A DNA stretch of 64,000 nt from Serratia liquefaciens. GTDB lineage: Bacteria > Pseudomonadota > Gammaproteobacteria > Enterobacterales > Enterobacteriaceae. This document shows positions 31,929-44,480 of this stretch, one piece after another (positions within the stretch are counted from its first letter, which is position 1; each line of letters starts with the position of its first letter). Position numbers and translations under genes: made by a program. The notes beneath the pieces are model-generated. The model ran no database searches, was not told the origin of the DNA, and worked only from the letters and a program-made list of their open reading frames with translations. The DNA lies in the NCBI RefSeq assembly GCF_027594825.1, contig NZ_CP088930.1, forward strand, positions 1,674,001-1,738,000, in the 5' to 3' direction.

Positions 31929-32309
31929 TTACCCTTCGATAATCACCGTCGCGCAAGCATAACGGCGTTCATCTGCCAGCGAAACGTGAATGGAGGTGAC
32001 CCCCATTTGCTGCGCCAGCTCGGCGGCGCGAGCATGCAAGCGGATATTCGGCTTGCCGAGACCGTCGTTGAACACCTCAAACTGATTAAACGCCAATCCG
32101 TTACGGATCCCGGTGCCGAAGGCCTTGGCGGCAGCTTCTTTCACCGCAAAACGCTTGGCGAGAAAGCGCACCGGCTGCTGATGCTGTTGATACACTTCCC
32201 ATTCAGCATCGCTCAGTACGCGGCGCGCCAGACGATCGCCGCTGCGTTCAACTACCGCTTCGATACGCGCCATTTCAACGATGTCAGTGCCCAGCCCCAG
32301 CACGGCCAT
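31929..32309 (-). CDS. acpS: holo-[acyl-carrier-protein] synthase
   Basis: A 126-residue phosphopantetheinyl transferase that activates acyl carrier protein with coenzyme A. The Mg-binding motifs [16 protein letters not shown] and [16 protein letters not shown] are intact. The start overlaps the pdxJ stop by one base. It is the last gene of the lepA-lepB-rnc-era-recO-pdxJ-acpS string. Confidence 0.97.
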   Translation of the reverse strand: MAVLGLGTDIVEMARIEAVVERSGDRLARRVLSDAEWEVYQQHQQPVRFLAKRFAVKEAAAKAFGTGIRNGLAFNQFEVFNDGLGKPNIRLHARAAELAQQMGVTSIHVSLADERRYACATVIIEG

Positions 32310-33040
32310 TAGCGACGCGCTTCACGCATCAGCAATTTCATATCCGTCACCGCCGCCGGCAGACCGCACATGACCGCCTGCCCGATGATGGCATGACCGA
32401 TATTCAGCTCATGCATTTCCGGCAGGGCCGCGATCGGCTGAACGTTATGGTAAGTCAGGCCGTGGCCGGCGTTGACCTTCAGGCCTTTCTCTGCGGCGTA
32501 GGTGGCGGCTACGGCAATGCGATGCAGCTCGGCTTTGACCGCCAGTTCGCCTTCAGCTTCCGCATAAGCGCCGGTATGGATTTCAATGTAGGGAGCCCCC
32601 ACCGCTACCGCCGCATCAATCTGGCGATGATCCGGATCGATAAACAGCGAAACCAGAATGCCGGCCTGCGCCAATCGCTCGACGGCGATGGTCATTTTGT
32701 CCTGCTGCCCGGCAACGTCCAGCCCACCTTCGGTAGTCACTTCTTCGCGTTTTTCCGGTACCAGACAACAAAAGTGCGGTTTCAGCTCAACGGCGATATC
32801 CACCATTTCATCGGTCACGGCCATTTCCAGATTCATGCGCGTCTGGATGGTCTGGCGCAAAATGCGAACATCGCGATCGGTGATATGACGACGGTCTTCA
32901 CGCAGGTGCACCGTGATCCCGTCAGCCCCTGCCTGCTCGGCAATAAATGCCGCCTGAACCGGATCCGGATATTGGGTTCCGCGCGCGTTACGTAACGTGG
33001 CGATGTGATCGATATTGACGCCCAGCAGCAAATCAGCCAT
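32309..33040 (-). CDS. pdxJ: pyridoxine 5'-phosphate synthase
   Basis: A 243-residue TIM-barrel enzyme that condenses 1-deoxyxylulose-5-phosphate with 3-amino-2-oxopropyl phosphate to give pyridoxine phosphate. The family N-terminus [18 protein letters not shown], the HLREDRRHI loop and the C-terminal [12 protein letters not shown] phosphate-binding region are present. It is translationally coupled to acpS. Confidence 0.97.
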   Translation of the reverse strand: MADLLLGVNIDHIATLRNARGTQYPDPVQAAFIAEQAGADGITVHLREDRRHITDRDVRILRQTIQTRMNLEMAVTDEMVDIAVELKPHFCCLVPEKREEVTTEGGLDVAGQQDKMTIAVERLAQAGILVSLFIDPDHRQIDAAVAVGAPYIEIHTGAYAEAEGELAVKAELHRIAVAATYAAEKGLKVNAGHGLTYHNVQPIAALPEMHELNIGHAIIGQAVMCGLPAAVTDMKLLMREARR

Positions 33041-33113
33041 GACAACCCTCTAAAAAACGATTTTCAGTGGCCGTAGTTTACACGCGGGTGCAGTAGCGCA
33101 AAAGGAGAAAAGG

Positions 33114-33845
33114 TCAGGCGTCGTCGACCGGCGTATCCGGCTGTTTACGGACAAACTGACGGAACAGTTCGCGGCTCTTCAGCGGCTTGCCGCCCAGATA
33201 GGGTTTAAGCGCCATACGGGTAAAACGCTTGGCGGCACGCAAGGTTTGCACATCAGGGAACTGGCGCTCCGCCAGCGCGCGCAGTTCGCGGCCGGTAAAG
33301 CTGTAGTGATCCACCACCAGGCTGGCGATAAAGCCTTTTTCCTCACGGTAGCGGTAAGTCATTCCGTCATCGACCGGCAGGCCGCTGCCGGCGCAGTGCA
33401 GGAAGTCCAGACCGTAACCCAGATGATTCAGCAAGGCCAATTCGAACTGACGGAGTGCCTGCTCCGGCGAGACGTCTTCGGCCGCCAGCGCCTGCAAACA
33501 TTGCAGATAGTCGAAGAACAATACCGAATAATTGGCTTCTTGCTCCAGCACCCGTGACAGCAGTTCATTCACGTAGAGGCCGCTGTACAGCATCATGCCG
33601 CTGAGAGGTAAACCCAGGGACACCGCTTCGGCGTTACGCAGCGTTTTGACTTCGCCACGACCGCCCCAGCGGACTAACAGAGGGGTAAAGGGCTGTAGAC
33701 AACCCTTTAGATTAGAACGACGGCTGCGCGCGCCTTTTGCCAGCAAACGCACCCGTCCATGACCTTCCGTGAACATATCCAGCATCAGGCTGGTTTCACT
33801 GTACGGTCGTCCATGCAGGACGAAAGCGCGCTCCCAGCCGTCCAT
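33114..33845 (-). CDS. recO: DNA repair protein RecO
   Basis: A 243-residue recombination mediator that helps RecR load RecA at gaps. The N-terminal OB-fold begins [22 protein letters not shown] and the C-terminal helical domain ends FRQFVRKQ. It follows era by 8 bases and precedes pdxJ by 73 bases. No zinc-binding cysteine cluster is seen, as in the E. coli form. Confidence 0.95.
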   Translation of the reverse strand: MDGWERAFVLHGRPYSETSLMLDMFTEGHGRVRLLAKGARSRRSNLKGCLQPFTPLLVRWGGRGEVKTLRNAEAVSLGLPLSGMMLYSGLYVNELLSRVLEQEANYSVLFFDYLQCLQALAAEDVSPEQALRQFELALLNHLGYGLDFLHCAGSGLPVDDGMTYRYREEKGFIASLVVDHYSFTGRELRALAERQFPDVQTLRAAKRFTRMALKPYLGGKPLKSRELFRQFVRKQPDTPVDDA

Positions 33846-33853
33846 CGGAGATG

Positions 33854-35442
<1,589 letters not shown>

Positions 35443-35533
35443 TTACCAATAGATCAAGAATGCGTCAAAAACTTGCAGCATACGGAACAGGCCTGCTTCG
35501 CCGAAAGCCAATCCAAAGCTGTTTCGTTTGCAG

Positions 35534-35553
35534 TGGCTCCCAACAGGGAGCCA
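35534..35553 (-). promoter_or_regulatory. stem-loop in the rnc leader
   Basis: TGGCTCC and GGAGCCA form a 7-bp stem with a 6-base loop about 100 bases upstream of rnc. In E. coli RNase III cuts a stem-loop in its own leader to limit expression; this may be the equivalent, but shape alone does not prove it. Confidence 0.4.
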
Positions 35554-35610
35554 ACTTTTTATCGCTCGAGCCGGTATTCTACAACGAGTGGAAATATAAT
35601 GCTGCGTTAA

Positions 35611-35737
35611 TATACCCGTCGCCTTTCAAACTATAGCGTTGTTACCTGCACTCGCTCCCCCCAGTTACTTACTTGAGTAAGCGCCTGGGGATGAGCGAGC
35701 TGGTCGCCTAGCTACAGCTTGAAATTCATAGGGTAGA
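35611..35737. repeat. palindromic intergenic repeat (MITE-like)
   Basis: About 127 bases between lepB and rnc form one long imperfect palindrome. The outer ends are TATACCC and GGGTA, with TTTCAAACTATAGC facing GCTTGAAATTCATA. The centre CTCGCTC-CCCAG-TTACTT faces AGTAAG-CTGGGG-GAGCGAG. Elements of this look recur in intergenic regions of Serratia, Yersinia and relatives. No second copy was seen in this window. In the lep operon transcript it would fold into a long hairpin between lepB and rnc. Confidence 0.65.
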
Positions 35738-35746
35738 AACACTGGA

Positions 35747-36724
35747 TTAATGAATTCCACCGATGCGGCTAAACCTTACGCCGGTAGGCCATTCGCCTTC
35801 CTGCTTTTCAAAACTCATCCAGATAGCCGTGGCTTTACCCACCAAATTTTTCTCCGGCACGAAGCCCCAGTAACGGCTGTCGGCGCTGTTGTCGCGGTTA
35901 TCACCCATCATGAAGTAATGACCCGCCGGCACAACCCACTCCGCCAACTGTTTACCCGGCTGCTGGTAGTAAGCGCCCACCTGATCCTGCGTGCCCGGCA
36001 CGGTCAGAATATGGTGAGAAACCGAACCCAGCGTCTCCTGGCGTTCACGCAGACGGATACCGCCCTGTGGCACGTTGTCGCTCAGCGGGATCTGGTAAAA
36101 ACCGTTGCTGGCTTCGCCCATGCCGCTGCGGCTGAACAACTGCACAAAGTCGCTTGGCTGTGCATCGTTGTAAGTCACTGCTAACGCGGTATCGCATGAC
36201 TGACCGCCAGTACAGGATGGCTGAACGGTCACACGCTTATTGACCGGATCGTAACTTACACGGTCGCCCGGCAGGCCGATCACGCGCTTGATATAATCCA
36301 GCTTCGGATCCAGCGGATATTTAAATACCGCGATATCACCGCGTTTCGGATGACCGGTTTCAATTAGCGTGGTCTGGGTAATAGGATCTTTAATGCCGTA
36401 GGCATATTTCTCCACCAGAATAAAATCGCCAATCAATAACGTCGGCATCATTGAACCGGACGGGATTTGGAAAGGTTCGTAAATAAACGAACGCACCACG
36501 AAGACCAGCAGCAATACCGGGAACACCGACGCGCCGGTTTCAATCCAACCCGGTTGTTTCGCCACTTTGGCCAGCGTTTTATCGTCCACGGCACCCGCGG
36601 TTTGTGCATTTACCGCCGCAATCTTGGCCCGGCGGGCAGGCGCCCATCTAAAGCGCTCAAAGGCCCAAATGATCCCGGTGACCAACGTTGCCAGCGCCAG
36701 GATCAGGGCAAACATATTCGCCAT
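35747..36724 (-). CDS. lepB: signal peptidase I
   Basis: A 325-residue inner-membrane protease that removes Sec signal peptides. Two N-terminal membrane segments (about 3-22 and 64-79) precede the periplasmic catalytic domain. The nucleophile Ser91 is in QIPSGSMMPTLL and the general base Lys146 in LDYIKRVIGLPGD. The later box GHYFMMGDNRDNSADSRYWG is conserved. It lies 30 bases after lepA. Confidence 0.98.
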   Translation of the reverse strand: MANMFALILALATLVTGIIWAFERFRWAPARRAKIAAVNAQTAGAVDDKTLAKVAKQPGWIETGASVFPVLLLVFVVRSFIYEPFQIPSGSMMPTLLIGDFILVEKYAYGIKDPITQTTLIETGHPKRGDIAVFKYPLDPKLDYIKRVIGLPGDRVSYDPVNKRVTVQPSCTGGQSCDTALAVTYNDAQPSDFVQLFSRSGMGEASNGFYQIPLSDNVPQGGIRLRERQETLGSVSHHILTVPGTQDQVGAYYQQPGKQLAEWVVPAGHYFMMGDNRDNSADSRYWGFVPEKNLVGKATAIWMSFEKQEGEWPTGVRFSRIGGIH

Positions 36725-36754
36725 GCAAACTCCCTAGTTACGCGAACTTATCGC

Positions 36755-38554
<1,800 letters not shown>

Positions 38555-39096
38555 TATAAAAGTTTTTCTGCCTTGGTATTTCTGAATTACTCGCCTATAG
38601 AAACCCGCATGGACCTAAAGCGACAGTGAATGGGTTCGGCCGTCTTGCGCCTGAATCGCTGCATTCTACATGTCACAACACTGAAAACCTAGCGATCGGT
38701 GCAGTGAAGGCATTCTATTATGTGCACTTTAATGTTACAGAGCGCTCCGGGTTATGAAAGCCGATGTTAACAAAACTCAGCGTGCTCGCCACACCAAGTT
38801 GCAACCGCCTTTACCGCTCGCATACCTTTCGCCGTCATCGATGAGATCCGGCAGTAATACATAACCGCCAATAACGCAATAAACTCTCTCCGAGTTATTG
38901 ATAAAATAACATCCGGATCAACATCTTAGAATTGCACTTTGCGCCTGTGGCTTTAGGAAAAACCCCATATACGCTACCCGGCGGCTTCTATAGAAATGAG
39001 GGTGAACACCGCGACAAAACATAATTTAGGGCACTACATCGGCATGCCCACCGGGGTTCACCAGCATATCTCTGCGTGTTGATTGGAAGGTGCAAA
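38555..39096. other. intergenic region upstream of lepA
   Basis: About 540 bases between the divergent lepA gene and the membrane-protein gene at 39097. Promoters for both must lie here. I see no long open frame, no strong hairpin terminator and no repeat that I can name. Confidence 0.4.
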
Positions 39097-39918
39097 ATGA
39101 TCGATAAAGGGCAAATGCTGAGCCGGCACGATTTTTCTAAGGTCAATTGGGGCATTCTGACGGCGGCTGCGCTGCTGTTAACCATTGGTGCGGCACTGCT
39201 GTTACTGCCGCTGCTGAGCAATATGGATGAAAATGCGATACTGACCCTACTGCAAACCGGCGCAGCCACTATTCTACTCGGCTGTATTCTTCTGGCGCTG
39301 CGCCACTTTCTGCGGCCGGCGTTGACCTATCGTCTGTACGAACACGGCGTTCGGGTGATGAACCAACGAACTCACAAGGAACGCTTTGTTCCCTTTGAAA
39401 AAATTGGGGATATTTATCGTTTTCGCTGTGGCCGCTTTTTTGGCGGATTGTTCGACGTAATGGCCTTTCGTACCTCGGCGGAACACCCCTGGTGCCCGGT
39501 GTTCAGCAACCTGTCTCACTCCTGGCGGCTGGCCGATACCCTTATCAATCAGCAGATCCAGCAACGTGGGCCGCTGGCGCTGAATGCGTTGTATCAGGGG
39601 GAAGTGCTGTCGTTTCACTATTTCAGCTGCGGCGCGCGCTGGCTGAGTCATTTGTTGCCCGGCAACCGGAAAGGGAAACAGATCCAAACGCTGAAGCTGA
39701 GCGCCAATGCACTGATTACGGCACAAGGAATTATCCCGATTGAGCAGATCCGCGAACTCGAGAATAATCCACGGCATGGCACGATCCGCCTGCTGGATAA
39801 TCAGGGCAATGCTCTGTTTACGATAGGGTATTTTTCGCTGCTCAGCGCCGATCTGTTTATCGCACTGCTGGAGCATATGATCTACAGCCGCATCCCCGCC
39901 TACCATAACCGGCGGTGA
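39097..39918 (+). CDS. hypothetical membrane protein with PH-like look
   Basis: A 273-residue protein not recognised by name. The ATG after GGAAGGTGCAAA is chosen. Two hydrophobic helices (about residues 17-38 and 49-70) are followed by a soluble region beginning LRPALTYRLYEHGVRVMNQR. It then has repeated beta-rich segments (RFVPFEKIGDIYRF, ANALITAQGIIPIEQIRELE) reminiscent of bacterial PH-type domains attached to membrane anchors. That resemblance is by eye only. It is convergent with rseC and 13 bases from it. The function is unknown. Confidence 0.65.
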   Translation: MIDKGQMLSRHDFSKVNWGILTAAALLLTIGAALLLLPLLSNMDENAILTLLQTGAATILLGCILLALRHFLRPALTYRLYEHGVRVMNQRTHKERFVPFEKIGDIYRFRCGRFFGGLFDVMAFRTSAEHPWCPVFSNLSHSWRLADTLINQQIQQRGPLALNALYQGEVLSFHYFSCGARWLSHLLPGNRKGKQIQTLKLSANALITAQGIIPIEQIRELENNPRHGTIRLLDNQGNALFTIGYFSLLSADLFIALLEHMIYSRIPAYHNRR

Positions 39919-39931
39919 CACGGCAGCAGTT

Positions 39932-40408
39932 TTAAAGCAGGGATTCGTTTTCCGTCTGCAGGCGCATGGCCCCAGGCGGTAAACCGATTTGTAAAACGAT
40001 AGGTTGGTAATTCGCCTGTTCGCCAAGACGTTGTGCCAGGCTGCGAGCCAGAATAAAGGCCAGCCCACCGCCCAACAAGGCACCGAGCGCGGCCGAAGCG
40101 TCGGTGCCGAGCCAGTATTGCAACAGGCTGCCGCCCAGCATCATGCCCACCAGCGGTGTCAGATAGACCAGCATCGCAGAACGCAACAGGCTGCCTTCTG
40201 CAATGCCGACTTCAACCCGCTGGCCTGGCTCGAGCGGCTGCTCGATGCGCACCTGCAGCTGGTGTTCGGTTTCGGGCACCAGCTCATTGAGCGCACGCGC
40301 CCCGCAGCCAGAACGAGCATTGCAGCTACCGCATCCGGCTTTCGGTTCACAACGCAACAGCGCTACGCCCTGTTTCCACGAGACTACCGTGGCCCACTCT
40401 TTCATCAT
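39932..40408 (-). CDS. rseC: SoxR-reducing / sigma-E regulatory protein RseC
   Basis: A 158-residue inner-membrane protein. The N-terminal cysteine cluster CEPKAGCGSCNARSGCG and the two membrane helices around LVYLTPLVGMMLGGSLL and AALGALLGGGLAFILA are typical. E. coli RseC is a minor positive factor for sigma-E and takes part in SoxR reduction. The ATG at 40408 overlaps the rseB stop (ATGA); a second ATG follows at once. It is the last gene of rpoE-rseA-rseB-rseC. Confidence 0.95.
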   Translation of the reverse strand: MMKEWATVVSWKQGVALLRCEPKAGCGSCNARSGCGARALNELVPETEHQLQVRIEQPLEPGQRVEVGIAEGSLLRSAMLVYLTPLVGMMLGGSLLQYWLGTDASAALGALLGGGLAFILARSLAQRLGEQANYQPIVLQIGLPPGAMRLQTENESLL

Positions 40409-41364
40409 TGTGGCGATACCTTGAAAGAAATACTGTCAGCAATACGTTTAGCCGTTGCCGGCGGCAATTCGCCAACAATGGTAATCTCATTGCCGTTACG
40501 CACTTCGGTCTGAATCGTGCGTCGACCCTGGCGATAATACTGCTGGCCTGCACCGCTGCCCGCAGGACTTATATTGACCGAGAAGCTGAATAAACCATCG
40601 CTGTAAAGCCGTGACTCTACCGGCTCTGTCACATTCGGCAGTTTACGGCGATTACGCGCCACCTCGTCCACCCCAGCCGGTAACCAGCCCGTGCTCCAGC
40701 TCAGCTTGATTTTATCTACCGCAGGCAGCGACAGCAACGGCGGCAGGTTAGCTTTGATCAGCCCTTCCATCACGCCTTGCACTTGCGGCCCGACCACGAA
40801 CGAAATCACCCGATATTGCTCCAGCGTTTCGCCGTCGCGATCGATCAGATCAACCCGCAGTGGCAGCTTGGTATCTTCGTCCATCCAGACTATATAGCTA
40901 TAGCGTGAGCCATCACGTGCAACCACGCGGATCACTTCGCAGGGACGATCGGAAATACGGGTGCTGCCAACGGAGATGAAATCGTAATATTTCGCCAGGC
41001 GGCTGAAATCGGCATAAACAATCGCCGGCAACGCGTCGACGATGTGATCGCCGGACAGCGTAAAGGGTTCCAGACCGGGTTCGAAATAGCTGATCCCGCC
41101 GCCGCGTTGTAACACTTCACGGCGTGGACCATCCATATGCAGCAGTTGGCCGAGCGGCAATTGATCGATCACCGCATGACGATAGCGCAGCGATTCAATC
41201 CCCTGCTTGCTGATGCTGATATAGGCGAGTTCATAATTGAGCGAACGGCTGGCACTGCTCATCTGTTGCAACAACGCCCCGGACGCAGTGGGCTGCGCCG
41301 GGGCGATGCTTGAGTAGAGCAGGCTGCCCGTCAATAGACAGACGGATAACCAAATTTGCTTCAT
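40405..41364 (-). CDS. rseB: sigma-E regulatory protein RseB
   Basis: A 319-residue periplasmic protein with a Sec signal (MKQIWLSVCLLTGSLLYSSIAPAQ). It shields RseA from DegS cleavage and senses lipoprotein or LPS signals. The large MucB/RseB domain (for example LNYELAYISISKQGIESLRY and the lipoprotein-like fold following) and the smaller C-terminal domain are complete. It overlaps rseA by one base and rseC by four. Confidence 0.96.
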   Translation of the reverse strand: MKQIWLSVCLLTGSLLYSSIAPAQPTASGALLQQMSSASRSLNYELAYISISKQGIESLRYRHAVIDQLPLGQLLHMDGPRREVLQRGGGISYFEPGLEPFTLSGDHIVDALPAIVYADFSRLAKYYDFISVGSTRISDRPCEVIRVVARDGSRYSYIVWMDEDTKLPLRVDLIDRDGETLEQYRVISFVVGPQVQGVMEGLIKANLPPLLSLPAVDKIKLSWSTGWLPAGVDEVARNRRKLPNVTEPVESRLYSDGLFSFSVNISPAGSGAGQQYYRQGRRTIQTEVRNGNEITIVGELPPATAKRIADSISFKVSPQ

Positions 41365-42017
41365 TACTGCTGTTGCATTCCTAAAGACTGAGTTCCGGGA
41401 ACCTGAACGGCAGCCTGTTGTGGTGTGCTTTGCTCAAGCTGCAGCTGATCAGAATGCAAACGACGTTGCAACTCATAATCTTGCAGCATAGCGTTAATAC
41501 GTTTGCGCTGTTCCTGCACCTGCTGCTGTTGTCCGCTGCCGGTAGAGAAACTGTCTGCCGGCACGCCGAGGCTAACCGGTGACGCCTGCCCCATGATTGG
41601 CAGGGTAGTGAACGCCGGTGATTCAGCGGCAGCCGATTGCTCTGTCGGCTGATTGTACTGCTGAACGCCGACAATCACCGCGAGCGACACGCAGGCCGCC
41701 ATGCCAATCTGTGTGATCTGGCTGGCCCAGGGACGAACTTTGTCCCAGAACGGCATTTTCTGCCAGGTGTGCGGTTGCGGCTGAGACTCCGGCACTGCAG
41801 AAGGAACCAGACGTGCGGGTTCTTTCTCAAGTGCAGCAGCAACACGATCTGCGATATCGAAATGCATGACTTGCCCGATATCACCCCGTAGTGTGTCACG
41901 TATCAGGTGATAGCTCTGCCAGCTTTGTTGAAGCGCCCTGTCTTTAGACAATGAACTCAGTAGCTCGCTGTCGAGCGATTCTCCATCCATCAGAGCGGAA
42001 AGCTTTTCTTTCTGCAT
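41364..42017 (-). CDS. rseA: anti-sigma-E factor RseA
   Basis: A 217-residue single-span membrane protein that holds RpoE inactive until it is cleaved by DegS and RseP. The cytoplasmic N-terminal domain (MQKEKLSALMDGESLDSELL) binds sigma-E. The membrane segment is at about residues 102-118 (IGMAACVSLAVIVGVQQ), and the periplasmic part ends in a Gln-rich tail (GTQSLGMQQQ). It lies 30 bases after rpoE. Confidence 0.96.
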   Translation of the reverse strand: MQKEKLSALMDGESLDSELLSSLSKDRALQQSWQSYHLIRDTLRGDIGQVMHFDIADRVAAALEKEPARLVPSAVPESQPQPHTWQKMPFWDKVRPWASQITQIGMAACVSLAVIVGVQQYNQPTEQSAAAESPAFTTLPIMGQASPVSLGVPADSFSTGSGQQQQVQEQRKRINAMLQDYELQRRLHSDQLQLEQSTPQQAAVQVPGTQSLGMQQQ

Positions 42018-42047
42018 GCCTAAGTACCCTTCCTGTGTCCGCCATTG

Positions 42048-42623
42048 CTAACGTTGAATCAGCGGTTGAACTTTATTATCGATAGCCTCCCTGGCGCGGA
42101 AAATACGCGAACGTACCGTTCCGACCGGGCAATCCATGATGGCCGCTATCTCTTCGTAGCTTAGACCATCCAACTCCCGCAGGGTAATCGCCATGCGAAG
42201 ATCCTCAGGGAGAGACTCAATGGTACGGAAAACTATCTGTCTCAGCTCTTCTGACAACATTAAGTTCTCAGGGTTCGAAATTTCTTTCAGTGCACCCGCA
42301 CTTTCGTAATTTTCGGCGTCGTTGGCATCCACATCGCTGGACGGCGGACGACGGCCCTGAGCAACCAAATAATTCTTTGCCGTGTTCACGGCGATTCGAT
42401 ACAGCCAGGTATAGAAAGCGCTATCCCCACGGAATGACTCCAGTGCGCGATAGGCTTTAATAAACGACTCCTGCACCACATCCGGCACATCGCCCTGCGG
42501 TACATACCGGGAAACGAGACTCGCAACTTTATGCTGGTAACGAATCACCAGTAAATTAAACGATTTCTGATCGCCCTTTTGGACCCGCTCAACCAGAACT
42601 TGATCCGTTAACTGCTCGCTCAT
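42048..42623 (-). CDS. rpoE: RNA polymerase sigma factor RpoE (sigma-E)
   Basis: A 191-residue ECF sigma factor for envelope stress. The start MSEQLTDQVLVERVQKGD is the family N-terminus; an in-frame upstream extension of 25 codons is not expected. Region 2 (FIKAYRALESFRGDSAFYTWLYRIAVNTAKN) is shown by FYTWLYRIAVNTAKN, and region 4 by GLSYEEIAAIMDCPVGTVRS. The start codon overlaps the stop of an RseD-like leader peptide, and a sigma-E-type promoter lies upstream. Confidence 0.98.
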   Translation of the reverse strand: MSEQLTDQVLVERVQKGDQKSFNLLVIRYQHKVASLVSRYVPQGDVPDVVQESFIKAYRALESFRGDSAFYTWLYRIAVNTAKNYLVAQGRRPPSSDVDANDAENYESAGALKEISNPENLMLSEELRQIVFRTIESLPEDLRMAITLRELDGLSYEEIAAIMDCPVGTVRSRIFRAREAIDNKVQPLIQR

Positions 42624-42679
42624 CCGAGGTAAACTCTCCCCAAATCCGTCTCCACGCGTAAAATTGTACTGCCAGCCAT
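42620..42679 (-). CDS. rseD: RseD-like leader peptide overlapping rpoE
   Basis: A 19-residue frame, MAGSTILRVETDLGRVYLG, ends in a TGA that overlaps the rpoE ATG (ATGA). E. coli has a longer leader peptide, RseD, in the same place, with a C-terminus that I recall as LGRLYLG. The agreement LGR(V/L)YLG immediately before the overlap suggests conservation of both the peptide end and translational coupling. A stop codon lies just before the ATG, so this version is much shorter than that of E. coli. It was seen by reading the frame directly; expression is not proven. Confidence 0.6.
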   Translation of the reverse strand: MAGSTILRVETDLGRVYLG

Positions 42680-42706
42680 ACATTATTTTCCTGAGCAAGC
42701 ACTCGC

Positions 42707-42734
42707 TTGGAGTTCATACAGAACGCGAAGTTCC
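42707..42734 (-). promoter_or_regulatory. sigma-E autoregulatory promoter of rpoE
   Basis: On the minus strand GGAACTT (42734-42728) is followed after 16 bases by TCCAA (42711-42707), close to the sigma-E consensus GGAACTT-N16-TCTRA. The transcript would start near 42700, about 20 bases before the RseD-like start, supporting positive autoregulation of the operon. Confidence 0.7.
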
Positions 42735-42836
42735 ATATTGCCATTGTTTTTTATGTTGATGTCACCCATCCGTGGCTTTTGCCCGGACAATTAGGCTAAC
42801 ATGAATTTCACTCTTCTTCTGCACACATCATACGTT

Positions 42837-44438
42837 ATGCAACCATCATCTGAACATGTTAGCGATGTACTGATCGTCGGCAGCGGTGCTGCGGGCTTGT
42901 CACTGGCGTTGCGCCTGGCGCAGCATTGCAAGGTTACCGTACTCAGCAAGGGGCCGCTCAACGAAGGCGCCACATTCTATGCCCAAGGCGGGATCGCCGC
43001 GGTTTTCGATGAAACGGACAGTATTGCCTCACACGTTGATGACACTTTGATTGCCGGAGCCGGCCTGTGTGACAGAGACGCCGTTGAGTTTATCGCAGGC
43101 AATGCGCGCCACTGCGTGCAGTGGCTGATTGATCAAGGGGTCTTGTTCGACACTGAAGTCAACGCCCAGGGCGAAGAACATTACCACCTGACGCGGGAAG
43201 GGGGGCACAGCCACCGCCGTATCCTGCATGCCGCCGATGCTACCGGTAAAGAAGTAGAGACCACACTGGTAGGGAAAGCAAGCGCCCACCCCAATATTTG
43301 CGTGATGGAACGCCGCAATGCGGTCGATCTGATCACCTCCAACAAAATCGGCCTGCCGGGCACCCGCAGAGTGGTCGGCGCCTACGTCTGGAACCGCGAG
43401 CTGGAGCAGGTAGAAACCTACCGTGCCAAAACGGTGGTGCTGGCTACCGGCGGTGCGGCCAAGGTGTACCAGTACACCACCAACCCGGACATCTCTTCCG
43501 GAGACGGTATCGCCATGGCCTGGCGTGCGGGGTGCCGCGTCGCCAACCTCGAATTTAACCAGTTTCACCCGACCTGCCTGTTCCACCCGCAGGCGCGTAA
43601 TTTCCTGCTAACCGAAGCCCTGCGCGGTGAAGGGGCTTATCTGAAGCGCCCGGACGGCAGCCGCTTTATGCCCGATTTTGACCCACGAGGCGAATTGGCG
43701 CCGCGAGATGTGGTTGCCCGCGCCATCGACCACGAAATGAAGCGGCTGGGTGCGGATTGCATGTATCTGGATATCAGCCATAAACCGGCTGAATTCATTA
43801 CTCAGCATTTCCCGATGATCCATGAAAAACTGCTGACGCTGGGTTTCGATCTGACTACGCAGCCGATCCCTATCGTACCCGCCGCGCACTACACCTGCGG
43901 CGGCGTAATGGTCGATCAGCATGGCCGTACCGATCTGGACGGGCTGTATGCCATTGGCGAAGTCAGCTATACCGGCCTGCATGGCGCCAACCGAATGGCG
44001 TCCAACTCACTGCTGGAGTGTTTGGTTTACGGCTGGTCGGCGGCAGAAGACATCATGATGCGCCTGCCGTTTATCAAGCTGGCGAAACAGCTGCCGCAGT
44101 GGGATGAGAGCCGCGTGGATGACGCTGATGAACGAGTGGTCATTCAGCACAACTGGCATGAACTGCGCCTGTTTATGTGGGACTACGTGGGTATTGTGCG
44201 CACCACCAAACGGTTGGAACGTGCACTGCGCCGCATCAATACGCTGCAGGCGGAAATTGATGAGTACTACGCCAACTTCCGTATCTCCAACAATTTGCTG
44301 GAGCTGCGAAATCTGGTGCAAGTGGCGGAATTGATCGTACGCAGCGCGATGGCGCGTAAGGAAAGCCGTGGGTTGCACTTTACGCTGGACTATCCGGATA
44401 TGCTGCCGGAAGCGCTGCCGACCATACTGCAACCCTAG
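42837..44438 (+). CDS. nadB: L-aspartate oxidase
   Basis: A 533-residue FAD enzyme that oxidises aspartate to iminoaspartate, the first step of NAD synthesis. The start [20 protein letters not shown] is chosen from alignment to E. coli NadB; an in-frame start 12 codons earlier exists. The Rossmann motif [14 protein letters not shown], the fumarate-reductase-like [13 protein letters not shown] segment and the [18 protein letters not shown] motif are intact. It is divergent from the rpoE operon, as in E. coli, and is followed by a terminator. Confidence 0.97.
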   Translation: MQPSSEHVSDVLIVGSGAAGLSLALRLAQHCKVTVLSKGPLNEGATFYAQGGIAAVFDETDSIASHVDDTLIAGAGLCDRDAVEFIAGNARHCVQWLIDQGVLFDTEVNAQGEEHYHLTREGGHSHRRILHAADATGKEVETTLVGKASAHPNICVMERRNAVDLITSNKIGLPGTRRVVGAYVWNRELEQVETYRAKTVVLATGGAAKVYQYTTNPDISSGDGIAMAWRAGCRVANLEFNQFHPTCLFHPQARNFLLTEALRGEGAYLKRPDGSRFMPDFDPRGELAPRDVVARAIDHEMKRLGADCMYLDISHKPAEFITQHFPMIHEKLLTLGFDLTTQPIPIVPAAHYTCGGVMVDQHGRTDLDGLYAIGEVSYTGLHGANRMASNSLLECLVYGWSAAEDIMMRLPFIKLAKQLPQWDESRVDDADERVVIQHNWHELRLFMWDYVGIVRTTKRLERALRRINTLQAEIDEYYANFRISNNLLELRNLVQVAELIVRSAMARKESRGLHFTLDYPDMLPEALPTILQP

Positions 44439-44450
44439 CAGCGACACCGC

Positions 44451-44475
44451 AAGGGCGCCCACTGTGGCGCCCTTT
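44451..44475 (+). terminator. nadB terminator
   Basis: AAGGGCGCC / GGCGCCCTT stem with a 6-base loop, then TTCATTT, directly after the nadB stop and before the convergent trmN gene. Confidence 0.85.
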
Positions 44476-44480
44476 TCATT

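Noticed and set aside
42624..42698. N-terminal extension of RpoE in the same frame
   Set aside because: The extra 25 residues have no counterpart in sigma-E, and the region holds the RseD-like frame and a conserved overlap; the start at 42623 is the family start.
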